DNA of 51,431 nucleotides from CAZOZP01 sp964584325. GTDB taxonomy: Bacteria; Bacteroidota; Ignavibacteria; Ignavibacteriales; Melioribacteraceae. Position numbers and translations under genes: made by a program. Position 1 is the first letter of the stretch. Each line of letters starts with the position of its first letter. The stretch covers positions 1-51,431 of the forward strand of contig CAZOZP010000020.1 of the NCBI GenBank assembly GCA_964584325.1. Reading direction: 5' to 3'. Positions 42,605 to 49,927 of the stretch are shown one piece after another. The notes beneath the pieces were generated by a model. The model was given only the letters and a program-made list of their open reading frames with translations. It was not told where the DNA came from and did no database searches.

Positions 42605-44251
42605 ATGATTGAAAAAACTTTAGGTGAAGTACTTGAATTAAATGTAAGCCTCAGACCGGATAAAGAGTTTATTGTCTATTCAGACAGAAATTTGCGTCTG
42701 ACTTATGCAGATTTCGATAAAAGGGTTAACAAGCTGGCTAAGGGATTGCTTTCAATAGGAATTAAAAAAGGCGATCACGTGGGTATTTGGGCTACTAACG
42801 TACCCGACTGGCTTACATTCCTTTTTGCCACAGCGAAAATCGGAGCGATAACTGTAACAATTAATACAAATTACAAGACTAACGAGTTATATTATCTTAT
42901 TAATAATGCCGATCTTCATACTTTGTGTATTATAGGCGGTTACAGGGATAGCGATTATGTAAATATGGTTTATGAACTTGTGCCTGAACTGAAGCTTCAT
43001 CAGAGGGGCCATTTAAGTTCTTCCAATTTTCATACACTTAAGAACGTTGTTTTTATTGGTCCGGAAAAACACAGGGGAATGTATAATACACAAGAACTTA
43101 TACTGCTTGGTGATCACGTTGATGATGCTGAACTTAATGAAATAAAGAAATCATTAACCTGCCATGAAGTAATAAATATGCAGTACACTTCAGGTACAAC
43201 CGGATTTCCTAAAGGTGTAATGCTTTCTCATCATAATATTTTGAACAACGGATTCGGAATCGGGGAGTGCCAGAAGCTGACCGATAATGACAGAGTATGT
43301 CTGCCCGTTCCTTTATTCCATTGCTTCGGATTAGTTCTCGGAATTATGGCCATTCTGACACACGGAGCAACAGCAGTTATAATTGAAGCTTACGATCCGC
43401 TTGTGGTACTTGCTTCAGTACAAAGGGAAAAAGCAACTGCTTTATACGGAGTACCGACAATGTTCATCGCAGAATTGAATCATCCTATGTTCGATATGTT
43501 TGATCTAAGGTCGCTTAGAACAGGTATTATGGCAGGCTCTCCTTGTCCGATAGATGTTATGCGGAAAGTAATAGACAAGATGCATGCAAAGGAAATCACA
43601 ATTGCTTACGGCTTAACAGAAGCTTCACCGGTTATGACCCAGACCAGAACAGATGATCCGATAGAGGTGAAAGTAACTACTATCGGCAGAGAATTGCCTG
43701 ATATAGAAGTTAAGATAGTTGATACTGAAACAGGATTGGAGTGTCCGCCTGAAAAGCCGGGTGAGATTTGTTGCCGTGGTTACAGTCTTATGAAGGGATA
43801 CTATAAGAATCCGGAAGCCACTGCTGAAGTAATAGACAAAGACGGATGGCTTCATTCCGGTGATATCGGACTTAAAACAGCTGACGGATATTTCAAAATT
43901 ACTGGAAGGCTGAAAGATATGATTATTCGCGGAGGAGAGAATATTTATCCGCGTGAAATAGAAGAATTTCTATACACTATGCCTCCTGTGAAAGATGTGC
44001 AAGTTGTTGGAATTGCTTCTGAAAAGTACGGTGAAGAAGTCGGTGCATTTATTATTACAAATCAGGACAGCAAACTTACTGAAGAAGATATTCGTGATTT
44101 CTGTCGCGGAAAAATATCAAGATTCAAAATTCCCAAATACATATTCTTCGTAGAATGTTTTCCTCTGACAGCATCAGGTAAAATACAAAAATACAAGTTA
44201 AGAGAATTAGGCCTCCGGCTTCTGAAAGAGAAGAATATTAAGATTATATAA
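42605..44251 (+). CDS. AMP-dependent acyl-CoA synthetase
   Basis: A 548-residue member of the adenylate-forming enzyme family, which activates a carboxylic acid as acyl-AMP and then the CoA thioester. It has the P-loop YTSGTTGFPKG (residues 194-204), the core motif GYYKNPEATAEVIDKDGWLHSGDIG in two parts, and the C-terminal GRLKDMIIRGGENIYPREIE hinge plus SGKIQKYKLRE lysine motif. The sequence resembles medium- to long-chain fatty acid or aryl-acid ligases; the substrate cannot be stated. It is adjacent to the XRE-cupin regulator. Confidence 0.92.
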   Translation: MIEKTLGEVLELNVSLRPDKEFIVYSDRNLRLTYADFDKRVNKLAKGLLSIGIKKGDHVGIWATNVPDWLTFLFATAKIGAITVTINTNYKTNELYYLINNADLHTLCIIGGYRDSDYVNMVYELVPELKLHQRGHLSSSNFHTLKNVVFIGPEKHRGMYNTQELILLGDHVDDAELNEIKKSLTCHEVINMQYTSGTTGFPKGVMLSHHNILNNGFGIGECQKLTDNDRVCLPVPLFHCFGLVLGIMAILTHGATAVIIEAYDPLVVLASVQREKATALYGVPTMFIAELNHPMFDMFDLRSLRTGIMAGSPCPIDVMRKVIDKMHAKEITIAYGLTEASPVMTQTRTDDPIEVKVTTIGRELPDIEVKIVDTETGLECPPEKPGEICCRGYSLMKGYYKNPEATAEVIDKDGWLHSGDIGLKTADGYFKITGRLKDMIIRGGENIYPREIEEFLYTMPPVKDVQVVGIASEKYGEEVGAFIITNQDSKLTEEDIRDFCRGKISRFKIPKYIFFVECFPLTASGKIQKYKLRELGLRLLKEKNIKII

Positions 44252-44543
44252 TTCTTGAGTACGAGGAATATTCTTCAACAAGTTTGTGCAGTGTTATCAG
44301 GTACCGAACATCAGCATCTTCCCCGTGAATCGCAGGGGATATCAAAGCGGCTGTTTCTTTAAGTCGATTCAGAATTACCTTCACATCCACAGTTTCAGTA
44401 TTTGTTGCCAACATTTCTGAAAACAGAGTATCGGAATTCCGGCCAATCTGAATGGGATATGAGCTCGATCCCAAAGACGAGGCTTCTATGTCAATAAATA
44501 CAGGCATATTCATTTTCGGGTCCGGGATATCCCGCTGCACCAT
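44244..44543 (-). pseudogene. Internally deleted DnaQ-like exonuclease remnant
   Basis: The 99-residue frame resembles the two ends of a DEDD 3'-5' exonuclease. The N-terminal part has VFIDIEASSLGSSSYPIQIG, matching the ExoI motif with DxE. The C-terminal part has HGEDADVRYLITLHKLVEE, matching the ExoIII motif. The roughly 80 residues expected between them are missing, and a stop-free but unrecognisable joint replaces them. The start may be Met11 at 44513. It overlaps the acyl-CoA synthetase end by 8 bases. It reads as a decayed gene, possibly left by transfer; a short novel ORF is the alternative. Confidence 0.6.
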
Positions 44544-44873
44544 GATCCTCTTTCCAAATATGTCTTACTTTTTAAACCATTTTTTTAGTCTTTTTGATGG
44601 GAATTGGTTTTTCTCATTCCCATTTTCAATAGTTGTGTTTACCAGCTTGTTTTTTATACACGCAATTAATACAAATATTTAATGTAAATGTACAATTAAT
44701 ATTATTGCGATATGCTGAATGTGATTTGCAATATAATTTGTGGGGATATTGTTTATGAAAACGGTTGCAGTATCACTAATTCTAAAACACATAATAATAG
44801 GGCATTGAAAAAGTGATTGCATATTTTTAAAAAAATGCTTACGTTTAACGTTAGTAATAGGGGGAGCTGATTT
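44544..44873. other. Non-coding AT-rich gap before the higBA module
   Basis: Strongly AT-rich. I see no coding signal; the plus-strand frame that spans 44452-44682 has no recognisable protein features. The right end holds an 11-base palindrome ACGTTTAACGT at 44841-44851, 22 bases before the toxin start, and the GGGGGAG ribosome binding site at 44860-44866. The rest shows nothing I can identify. Confidence 0.5.
44841..44851. promoter_or_regulatory. Palindrome upstream of higBA, candidate operator
   Basis: ACGTT-T-AACGT is a perfect palindrome about 20 bases upstream of the toxin start codon, inside the region expected to hold the promoter. HigA antitoxins repress their own operon by binding palindromes there, so this is a plausible HigA site. 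A chance palindrome cannot be excluded. Confidence 0.4.
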
Positions 44874-45155
44874 TTGATAAAAACATTTGCGGATAAAGAA
44901 ACAGAAAAAATATGGGAAGGGTTGAGATCAGCAAAACTACCTTTTAATATTCAAGAAATTGCAAGAAGGAAATTAAGATTGATTAATAACTCTCAAAACA
45001 TAAATGATTTAAGAATTCCGCCTGCAAATCATCTTGAAAAAATGAGCGGAGAAATGCAAGGTTTATATAGTATCCGAATAAACAGCCAATGGAGAATTAT
45101 CTTTAATTGGGAGAACGAGGATGCTTTTGAAGTAAGAATAATTGATTATCATTAG
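44874..45155 (+). CDS. higB: HigB-like RelE-family toxin
   Basis: HigB toxins cleave mRNA on the ribosome. The 93-residue product shows the RelE/HigB pattern: IKTFADKETEKIWEGLRSAKL at the start, RIPPANHLEKMSGEMQGLYSIRI in the middle and WRIIFNWENEDAFEVRIIDYH at the end, with the C-terminal His/Tyr typical of the family. It starts at TTG behind GGGGGAG. The antitoxin gene follows 8 bases downstream, in the toxin-first order characteristic of higBA. Confidence 0.92.
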   Translation: MIKTFADKETEKIWEGLRSAKLPFNIQEIARRKLRLINNSQNINDLRIPPANHLEKMSGEMQGLYSIRINSQWRIIFNWENEDAFEVRIIDYH

Positions 45156-45163
45156 AGGTTAAA

Positions 45164-45460
45164 ATGGAAACATTAAGAAATATACATCCGGGTGAAATAC
45201 TCAAGGAAGAATTTTTAATTCCTATGGAGATAACTGCTTACAGGTTATCCAAAGAGATATTTATTCCGGAAACCAGGCTGAGTGAAATCATAAAGGGGAA
45301 GAGAAGGATAACTGCGGATACGGCACTGAGATTATCCAGATATTTTGGAACAACAGCAAAATTTTGGATGGGACTTCAGAACGATTATGATTTGGAAGAA
45401 GAATTACGACAGAAACAGAAGGAATTCAATAACATTAAACCTATTGAATATGCTGCCTGA
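45164..45460 (+). CDS. higA: HigA-like XRE-family antitoxin
   Basis: HigA neutralises HigB and represses the operon. The 98-residue protein has the family opening RNIHPGEILKEEFLIPMEIT, then a helix-turn-helix containing AYRLSKEIFIPETRLSEIIKG (first helix pair) and the conserved RRITADTALRLSRYFGTTAKFWMGLQ block in two parts. This is the usual VapI/HigA arrangement. The start is supported by AGAGGTT upstream. Confidence 0.94.
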   Translation: METLRNIHPGEILKEEFLIPMEITAYRLSKEIFIPETRLSEIIKGKRRITADTALRLSRYFGTTAKFWMGLQNDYDLEEELRQKQKEFNNIKPIEYAA

Positions 45461-45641
45461 AAATTACTCTGTTACTAAGCCATTAAATAATCCTGCAAAA
45501 AAATTCTCTGACCCCGGTTTTATTTTCAGTTTTCTTTGAACAAATTTCACTAACTTTCGTATATATAAGTAAGAGCCGAAATATTGTTTAACCCTAATTT
45601 GTCATTAAAAAAAAATAATGATAATTGATAAAAGGAGTATT

Positions 45642-45890
45642 ATGCCGAAATACAAAAACCTTGGGGGCAATTCGGGAATATCAGCCTATGAAACAGGGGA
45701 GGATTTCATTGAGATAATATTCCGGGACGGATCGGTTTATGCCTACACTTATGAATCCGCAGGAAAGAATAATGTTCTTGAAATGAAGGGACTCGCAGAG
45801 CATGGACAGGGGCTGAACAGGTTCATAAATCAGAATGTACGGACTCTGTACGATAAGGAAAGATTTTCAAAGAGTACCGGAAGAAAATAA
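45642..45890 (+). CDS. KTSC-domain-like small protein
   Basis: I use the ATG at 45642, just behind AAAGGAG; an ATG at 45618 in the same frame has no good ribosome binding site. The 82-residue product has SGISAYETGEDFIEIIFRDGS and VYAYTYESAG, followed by GLNRFINQNVRTLY, which resembles the short KTSC domain found alone or beside nucleic-acid-linked proteins. Function is unknown. It lies alone between higBA and the minus-strand secreted-protein operon. Confidence 0.7.
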   Translation: MPKYKNLGGNSGISAYETGEDFIEIIFRDGSVYAYTYESAGKNNVLEMKGLAEHGQGLNRFINQNVRTLYDKERFSKSTGRK

Positions 45891-45948
45891 AATGCCCCGA
45901 ATTTGTACAGAAAGAGTTATGTTAGTGGGTTTACCGATTCTTACTGTA

Positions 45949-46209
45949 TCAAGCAAAATGGGAGTGTAAATAATTTTGTGTAAATGCATCCGCTGACTTA
46001 AGGCTCTCGAAGGTATTATGTTTAAATAATCGGTATCTCCTAAATTTGTAATTACCACAAAACACATAAGAATAATCTGAAACAGGTTCAATCTTACTTT
46101 CGGTTAATCTGATATTCGTAATAAAACTCTTAAACCGGTGTTTAAAGTGGTCAAAAAAATCCGGCTTTGAGCCAGTTGAGTATTGTTTCAGCATCAAAGC
46201 TAGAATCAT
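45949..46209 (-). other. Possible frameshifted continuation or gene remnant
   Basis: This minus-strand frame reads with coherent protein-like composition, for example SDYSYVFCGNYKFRRYRLF and FESLKSADAFTQNYLHSHF, and has no own recognisable start signal. It runs out of the 3' end of the beta-helix gene through a seven-A run (plus strand) at about 46148-46156, where that gene stops. It may be a shifted C-terminal extension, a fossil of another gene, or a chance frame. I recognise no family. Confidence 0.3.
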
Positions 46210-48253
46210 GGTAAAACCTGTTCTGCATTCTGCATCTTTTTATAAATTCATCTATTGAAGGTTCCAGATCCAGGCTCTGCATGTAGGTTTCAATGCTGCC
46301 TGAGGGTTGTTCAAAGCATGATTCAGTGAACTCTGAATTGTCATTTGTTATCCCTTTCCATAGTGAGAAATTACCAATACTTCCTTCAACGCTAAAAGCA
46401 GTGTTTTCGTTTGGCGTATAATATTTGTTATGTGTGAAACTGAATAAAGTTATATCATCAGCAGCATCTGCCTGAAATACCCTAAACTGATTTACCGGTT
46501 CACTTATAAAATTATTCTTTACTATAACACCATCAGTTGGTATTGTTCTGGTGTCAGCAAATAGTATTGCGGGTGCATTACTGCTATTGCCGTGGGGATT
46601 CAAATTATAAAATACATTGTTGTCAATCCTGATATTTGCAGATCCTCCTTCAACTCTCAAGCCGTAAATATTGGTAACAACAGGATTGCTGAAATTAAGG
46701 AATAGGTTCCCGGAGATATTGCCGGTATTCCAACCAACAGCATCAAGTCCCCACCCAAGAGTTCTTGATGTAGGCTGCGATCTTCCTATTTCGGTAAATA
46801 CATTTCCTTCAACAGAAATATTTCTAAATCTGTACTGCCCAACTGTATTTCCACCCAGACCGATGCCAATTTCTCCGTCAGCATAAAGATTATCTTTTAT
46901 CGAAATGTTGGTTGAACTAGCTTCACCTAAGTTTGCGGTAAACTTATTGCCCATGCTTGAGCCCCTCAGAAAAATATTCCTCGCAAAGATCACATTATGG
47001 CATCCTTCAAAATAAGTGTTATGGTTAAACATTGTAGCAGTTCCGGGCAATCCGGGGGATTTACTGTACCAGCCGTTGTGGTCAAAAATGTTTTCCTCAA
47101 GCAGTACACCGTTAGCAAAAGCCATATACAAACCTTGTGAATGGCCCACTCCTGTAGAATAGTTATCTAAAAATAACGAGCGGCGAATCACAATATTGCT
47201 GCATATTCCACCGTCTGTTGACTGAATTTGATTTCCTGTGAAAAATCTGAAAACACAACCTTCAAGAAGGATATTAGTAATTGTACGATTAGTTACAGCG
47301 CGTATTCCTATTGTGCCATCAACAGAGTAACCGGCGCCGGAAGGGTCTCTGTTTAATGCGCAGAATTCCACTCCGGATACTGCAGAATATGCATTAGTGC
47401 TTGGAATACTAAGGGCTGCAGTATTGATATCAGCCGGCCATACAACAGGCATTGACAGTCCCGGGCCATAAGAGCCAATCAAGGAATATTCATATTCATT
47501 TCTGCCTGAACGCATTGAAATATTAGTTTTGATTGTATCACCTCTGTTGAGAAGAATCCAATCAGGGTAACCCGAACGTGTTAGCGAATAAGCTGCTTCA
47601 TAAGTTGCAAAAGCATTAATCTGACCCGGATTAAAAGGATCGGCAATCTGCCCGGATGAATATACGGTACCTGAAAGATCATTTCCATTGCCGGAGACAT
47701 ATAAAATTCTGCTGTCAGAAGAAGGTGTAAAGATAGTCCAGCCGTTTTGATCTCTCGGGAGCGATAGTACAGAGACAAGATAATCTTTAGTTGAAGAATC
47801 TGCCGCAGTAACTCTGTAAATCTGAGTTCGGGAAAAGTCGTTTACCGTTATTCCGCTGGTTTGCAATGTACCTGCAATTTCCACAGTTTTTCCGGTGGAA
47901 ACAAACTCTGCCGTCAGTTCAGATAGATTTGTATTAAATGGCATAGTAACTGTAATTGTTTTTTGGGATTCGTTTATAATTCCTTGTATCCCATTAACAG
48001 AGAAAGATATGATATTTTTTGAACGGTTGCCGCTGAACTTTATGCTGTCGATTTCAGCAAGTAAAACAACGATTATGGAGTTGTCAGTTTTTCTGAGATT
48101 TATTGCAGAAGGTGTATCAGAAAACTCAAGATACTGTATCTCTGCTAAATCAAGAATTTGTACTTCGCCTGTATTTTTATAAAACAGAATGTCCTGTGCA
48201 CTTATAATACCAATTGAAGAAATAAAAATTAAAACTGCAAAAATTGATTTCAT
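46151..48253 (-). CDS. Secreted right-handed beta-helix protein
   Basis: The 700-residue protein has a signal peptide (about residues 1-19, ending IISAQ), a short N-terminal module with AEIQYLEFS and LLAEIDSIKFSG, a DUF5018-like beta-sandwich (about 85-160), and a long region (about 270-640) rich in the N/I/F repeats of a parallel beta-helix, such as NISVEGNVF and NIRIDNNVFYNL. Such folds often bind or cleave polysaccharide, but I see no catalytic signature. It ends without a type IX sorting domain. It starts 8 bases after the upstream gene of the same strand, with AGGCGG before the ATG. Confidence 0.8.
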   Translation of the reverse strand: MKSIFAVLIFISSIGIISAQDILFYKNTGEVQILDLAEIQYLEFSDTPSAINLRKTDNSIIVVLLAEIDSIKFSGNRSKNIISFSVNGIQGIINESQKTITVTMPFNTNLSELTAEFVSTGKTVEIAGTLQTSGITVNDFSRTQIYRVTAADSSTKDYLVSVLSLPRDQNGWTIFTPSSDSRILYVSGNGNDLSGTVYSSGQIADPFNPGQINAFATYEAAYSLTRSGYPDWILLNRGDTIKTNISMRSGRNEYEYSLIGSYGPGLSMPVVWPADINTAALSIPSTNAYSAVSGVEFCALNRDPSGAGYSVDGTIGIRAVTNRTITNILLEGCVFRFFTGNQIQSTDGGICSNIVIRRSLFLDNYSTGVGHSQGLYMAFANGVLLEENIFDHNGWYSKSPGLPGTATMFNHNTYFEGCHNVIFARNIFLRGSSMGNKFTANLGEASSTNISIKDNLYADGEIGIGLGGNTVGQYRFRNISVEGNVFTEIGRSQPTSRTLGWGLDAVGWNTGNISGNLFLNFSNPVVTNIYGLRVEGGSANIRIDNNVFYNLNPHGNSSNAPAILFADTRTIPTDGVIVKNNFISEPVNQFRVFQADAADDITLFSFTHNKYYTPNENTAFSVEGSIGNFSLWKGITNDNSEFTESCFEQPSGSIETYMQSLDLEPSIDEFIKRCRMQNRFYHDSSFDAETILNWLKAGFF

Positions 48254-48261
48254 TTTTCCGC

Positions 48262-48795
48262 CTATTTCGAAAGTATCATTCTAAAAGAACCGTAATATCC
48301 GGATGTTACCATCTTACATAAATAAACACCGCTTGAAAAAGCTGATGCATCGAACAGACTACTATGGGCTCCGGCTTCTTTTATTTCATTGACCAAAACA
48401 CAAGTTTCCCGGCCCAAGATATCATAGACTTTAATACTAACAAATGCTTTAGCCGGCAGGTTATATCTTATAATTGTAGAAGGATTAAAAGGGTTGGGGT
48501 AGTTTTGAAAAAGCTGATACGCATCAGGAATTTGAACAGTAGAATTCTCAACCGGTAAAGTACTGCCTCCGCCGGTTAAACTGAAGTAAATTCTGTCAAT
48601 TTCTGAGATCAACCTTGATGCAGTTGAATTATCGTTAAAATGAAAGAGAATATCATTTTGACTAAAAGTTAATTTCTGAAGTAAATTCAGATCGGTACTA
48701 TTTGTGGGATTCCCGGACTTGTATGTTACATCTAAAAAAGTTTGGGATGTAATTTCGGTAGATAAAAGAACAATACAAATAATCCAAATTTTCAT
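48262..48795 (-). CDS. Small secreted protein with T9SS sorting domain
   Basis: The 177-residue product has a signal peptide (about residues 1-18), a short module with LNLLQKLTFSQNDILFHF and LISEIDRIYFS, and a C-terminal type IX sorting domain (about 92-177) with YPNPFNPSTIIRYNLP, YDILGRETCVLVNE and SSGVYLCKMV. It is little more than a module plus sorting tail. It is the first gene of a two-gene operon with the beta-helix protein, which shares the same N-terminal module but lacks the tail. Confidence 0.85.
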   Translation of the reverse strand: MKIWIICIVLLSTEITSQTFLDVTYKSGNPTNSTDLNLLQKLTFSQNDILFHFNDNSTASRLISEIDRIYFSLTGGGSTLPVENSTVQIPDAYQLFQNYPNPFNPSTIIRYNLPAKAFVSIKVYDILGRETCVLVNEIKEAGAHSSLFDASAFSSGVYLCKMVTSGYYGSFRMILSK

Positions 48796-49086
48796 TTTTT
48801 AACTCATTACTACAAATATTAGTAAAATATTTAGTTTAATATGTAATAGACAAATATAAACATTTAAATACTTTAAATGTGCATGCTGATAATTATTTCG
48901 AAGGAAACATATTTCACGCGTGACAGAGTAACAGGTAACGAGTAACAGAGTTGGGGCAGGCTTAAGGGAGTTATCGCTATTCCACTATCCCAACAGATGA
49001 AGGGTTGTTAATTTACTTAACATTACATTAATATAAAAACCACAGTTTACAAAAGAGTTGTTACTTTTGACGGCACACTTCAATAT

Positions 49087-49126
49087 TACGGCAGCATTTT
49101 CAGTATGCTGCCAAATTATAGATAAT
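49087..49126. repeat. Inverted-repeat element, copy 1, upstream of the AbiEi-like gene
   Basis: A 40-base element containing GGCAGCA (49090-49096), a 9-base loop, and TGCTGCC (49106-49112), followed by AAATTATAGAT. An almost identical element, with the same stem and different loop bases, lies at 49888-49927. Copy 1 precedes a TATATTTG promoter-like element by about 20 bases, which fits an operator for an AbiEi-type repressor. Confidence 0.85.
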
Positions 49127-49132
49127 TTTTAT

Positions 49133-49140
49133 TATATTTG
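49133..49140 (+). promoter_or_regulatory. Candidate TAnnTTTG -7 element before the AbiE-like operon
   Basis: TATATTTG matches the Bacteroidota -7 element. It lies 26 bases before the GTG that probably began the antitoxin and about 20 bases after the end of the inverted repeat at 49090-49112. A repressor bound to that repeat would cover the -33 region. Confidence 0.4.
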
Positions 49141-49166
49141 TTTTAAAAAAAATAGCTATCGCAACT

Positions 49167-49310
49167 GTGAAACTAAATATCGAAGAATTAAAAAGAGTGT
49201 TTAAAGATGTGCAATCTTTAAATACTGATGATATTGTTTAGTTCTATAGAATTAATGAAACGGAATTAAATACTGCAACAATAAATTGGAGAATTTATAT
49301 CCTGGTTCAA
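49167..49310 (+). pseudogene. Disrupted 5' part of the AbiEi-like antitoxin gene
   Basis: From GTG 49167 the frame reads 24 codons (MKLNIEELKRVFKDVQS and onward), meets TAG at 49239-49241, and continues without further stops into the downstream antitoxin frame. The continuation includes FYRINETELNTATINWRIYI, the first helices of a winged helix-turn-helix. The same frame therefore holds a full-length antitoxin interrupted by one amber codon. TAG is used as an ordinary stop by csrA and by the 48262 gene in this window. Confidence 0.75.
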
Positions 49311-49904
49311 ATGGGTATTTTGACCAGAATCGGAAGAGGGAAATATACACTGGGCAATAGTAAAATATTTATTCCTGAAATTAACAGCAAACTCAAAACG
49401 ATAAACTCAAAGTTGAAAAAGGAATTTCCGTTTTTAGATATATGTTTATGGACTACATCTTCTTTTAATGAATTTATGGTTCATCAACCAGGTAGATTTT
49501 ATATTTTAATTGAAGTTGAAAAGGATGCCGCTCAAGCTGTTTTCTACTTCTTAAAGCAGGCAAAGTATTCTGTGTTTATTGACCCAACTGAAGATTTGAT
49601 TGAGAAATATCTTCCGGACGAAAAAGAAACCCTTATTGTTAAACCATTAGTTACAGAGGCTCCTACTCAAAAAATTGAAGGATTAAATACTACAACTATA
49701 GAAAAAATGTTGGTTGATGTCTTTTGTGATGATGTAATTTTCGCTGCCCAGCAAGGTTCTGAAATGAGAACTATTTTTCAGGAAGCGACAAATAAATATA
49801 CAGTCAATGAGAATCGTATGATTCGATATGCAGCCAGAAGAAGAAAAAAGGAAACTTTTATGAATTATTTAAGTTCAGTTTCAAAAATACGGCAGCAACA
49901 ATAA
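49311..49904 (+). CDS. AbiEi-family antitoxin-like protein (truncated N terminus)
   Basis: The 197-residue frame from ATG 49311 resembles the AbiEi-like/DUF6577 antitoxins of Bacteroidota. It has GILTRIGRGKYTLG (the wing of a winged helix), MVHQPGRFYILIEVEKDAAQ, TEAPTQKIEGLNTTTIEKMLVDVF, in two parts, and a basic C-terminal RYAARRRKKETF. An intact homologue would begin at 49167, but an amber codon removes the first 48 codons. The start used here lacks an obvious ribosome binding site. It is upstream of, and 21 bases from, the nucleotidyltransferase toxin gene. Whether the shorter product still represses and neutralises is uncertain. Confidence 0.75.
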   Translation: MGILTRIGRGKYTLGNSKIFIPEINSKLKTINSKLKKEFPFLDICLWTTSSFNEFMVHQPGRFYILIEVEKDAAQAVFYFLKQAKYSVFIDPTEDLIEKYLPDEKETLIVKPLVTEAPTQKIEGLNTTTIEKMLVDVFCDDVIFAAQQGSEMRTIFQEATNKYTVNENRMIRYAARRRKKETFMNYLSSVSKIRQQQ

Positions 49905-49927
49905 TTTGCTGCCAAATTATAGATTAT
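49888..49927. repeat. Inverted-repeat element, copy 2, upstream of the AbiEii-like gene
   Basis: The second copy has GGCAGCA (49891-49897), a 9-base loop and TGCTGCC (49907-49913), then AAATTATAGAT. It overlaps the last codons of the antitoxin and ends at the toxin start codon (49926). No Shine-Dalgarno sequence is present between it and the toxin ATG. Its stem could form in the mRNA and affect toxin translation, or act as a second binding site for the antitoxin. Confidence 0.85.

Larger units (their letters stand above)
48796..49166. other. Intergenic region with small repeats and the AbiE-like control region
   Basis: No gene is recognised in these 371 bases. Contents: the promoter side of the minus-strand secreted-protein operon; a perfect inverted repeat CATTTAAA-TAC-TTTAAATG at 48861-48879; a GAGTAACAG repeat at 48926-48934 and 48940-48948 with GGTAAC between; the first 40-base toxin-antitoxin-associated repeat at 49087-49126; and a TATATTTG element at 49133-49140. 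Confidence 0.6.

Noticed and set aside
44452..44682. Plus-strand 76-residue frame overlapping the exonuclease remnant
   Set aside because: Composition is Phe/Ser-rich and hydrophobic as expected of antisense AT-rich DNA; no ribosome binding site or family signal.
49239..49241. TAG as a genetic-code reassignment
   Set aside because: csrA and the 48262 gene in the same window use TAG as their normal stop, so general reassignment is unlikely.
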